Source: Daphnia carinata (lineage: Eukaryota > Arthropoda > Branchiopoda > Diplostraca > Daphniidae). Taken from it: a stretch of 64,000 nucleotides of DNA. Below the pieces are notes generated by a model that was not told where the DNA came from, did no database searches, and saw nothing but the letters and a program-made list of their open reading frames with translations. Positions 62,928-64,000 of the stretch are shown here, one piece after another. The first letter of the stretch is position 1, and each line of letters opens with the position of its first letter. Made by a program: the position numbers and the translations under genes. Location of the stretch: positions 10,724,971 to 10,788,970 of the forward strand of contig NC_081333.1 of assembly GCF_022539665.2 (NCBI RefSeq). Direction: 5' to 3'.

Positions 62928-64000
62928 AGCGACACGGTCCAACTGTCTCAAACAAGAGGCAACTGGTCAGAAAGTGCGTATGTATGTGTAACAACAACAA
63001 CAAGCGAAACGAACGATTTATTATACCTCCTCTACTTCCCTGAAAACAAAAAACAGAAAACAAAAAACAAAAACAAAGGGAAAATGGAGTACAAAAAGAA
63101 AAGGGGAACAAAATCGTAGAAGTAATACAGGATGAGGTTTACAATATATCACAAACGATCGATAGGCCTGCGTGAATGTTTAAAAACAAAAAAAAAGGGA
63201 CGTAAGAGAGAAATTGTTGCACGTCTATTGCATGCTTAAGTTAATAGCGAATCAGCGCACCTGTATGGTCTATATGGAAAGTGAAATCGAGGCCGGCAGA
63301 TGGGCAACGTGATGGTTTCACTAGCCGACTGTCCGCGGTCGTCACCCCACTTGCAGGAAGTTGATGGAAATAAGTCAGAACTTTCTTTTTTTTTTTTTTT
63401 TCTTTCTTTTTCTTCAACTGGTTCGTTATGGATAGATCACCACAATAGCGTGGCAAAAGCATCAGAAAGACAATTTTTGCTTGTCGCATATCATCATCGC
63501 GTATAATACACTGGCAAGTTGACTGTAGCCGACTGCAGTTGCGCTAACTCTTGTCATTCATTCATCACTGGACGCACGGGCAACAACGAGGGCGTCATAT
63601 ATAATTCACGCTTCAAGTCGACGTCGTTATTGTTATGGTTATGATGATGGTCGTTATTAGTACGACAACTCGTGCGGGCGGGCTGAAGCTAGGCGGACAG
63701 ACGGATGGTAGGCGGAGGAGAGAAAGTAGGGCCATTATTATATATACAGTATATATATAGAGAGAGAGAGAAAGAACCGAGACCGCTTGTTTGCATAAGG
63801 ATATAACATACACACGTTGATATAAATAAATACTCATCGGCTCGCTACACAAAATGTAGATGAACCGAAAGGCGGAGAATGGACGAACCCCAGCGTTCAA
63901 CTCTCCCCCTTTATTTTTTCTTTTAATGTAATGACAGGCGGTGCGGTACTTTATGAGAGAGAGAGAGAGAGAAAAAAAAAAACTTGTTGCGATTGATTTT

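Larger units (their letters stand above)
59430..64000. other. Non-coding sequence to the right edge
   Basis: No recognisable exon. Contains CT tracts (61189-61205 and 61323-61347), a GAA tract (61918-61941) followed by a C12 run, a hairpin at 62888-62927, a TATATATA/GAGA block near 63741-63772, and a GA tract at 63955-63971. If the promoter at 58646 is real, this would be a first intron. Confidence 0.4.

Noticed and set aside
1-64000. CRISPR arrays, bacterial operons, tRNA or rRNA genes
   Set aside because: No spaced short repeats, no ribosome-binding-site pattern, and no cloverleaf or rRNA signature was found by eye; the gene content is eukaryotic. A tRNA scan would be needed to exclude small RNA genes fully.

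Overview
This is an arthropod nuclear-genome window, most likely a branchiopod crustacean such as Daphnia. The knirps family of DNA-binding orphan receptors (NR0A) is known only from arthropods, and the one secure gene here belongs to it. The background is AT-rich, with very frequent A/T homopolymers, some G or C runs of 17-27 bases, and many dinucleotide microsatellites. The genus is an inference from this texture, not something the sequence proves.

The only protein-coding gene I can support firmly is a two-coding-exon knirps/eagle-type gene on the + strand, CDS join(23485..23562, 24730..25755), 367 residues. It has an N-terminal two-finger nuclear-receptor DNA-binding domain, a knirps-box extension, no ligand-binding domain, and two candidate CtBP-recruiting motifs near the C-terminus (PIDLSCK and PLDLTTK). 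The ATG lies only 2 nt after a strong splice acceptor, so a non-coding 5' exon and the promoter must lie upstream. A cluster of three CAGGTAA sites plus a (GA)20 tract at 19.67-19.84 kb, and a possible 5' exon at 20.14-20.40 kb, are candidates for its regulatory region.

The rest is mainly non-coding: 1-19.5 kb and 21-23.4 kb upstream, and 26.9-58.5 kb downstream. Scattered through it are short stretches that look coding or splice-flanked (1-102, 28.2, 29.4, 36.85, 39.7, 46.8, 50.0 and 57.9 kb). None could be assigned to a family, and for several the strand is ambiguous. They are listed at low confidence. At 58.65 kb there is a good Inr+DPE core promoter on the + strand, followed at 59.17 kb by an 85-codon ORF. 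This may be the 5' end of the next gene, whose body would lie beyond the window.

The most unusual structure is a repeat family of about 315-345 bp monomers, each centred on a palindrome with core GCTATAGC. It forms two same-orientation arrays about 18 kb apart (32.13-33.03 kb and 50.64-51.65 kb), with a diverged inverted relative lacking the palindrome at 30.6-30.8 kb. The palindrome is a perfect 32 bp in one copy, and another copy shows paired arm changes. A short motif, ATAAGCCCGAC, recurs at unit junctions. I do not recognise the family.
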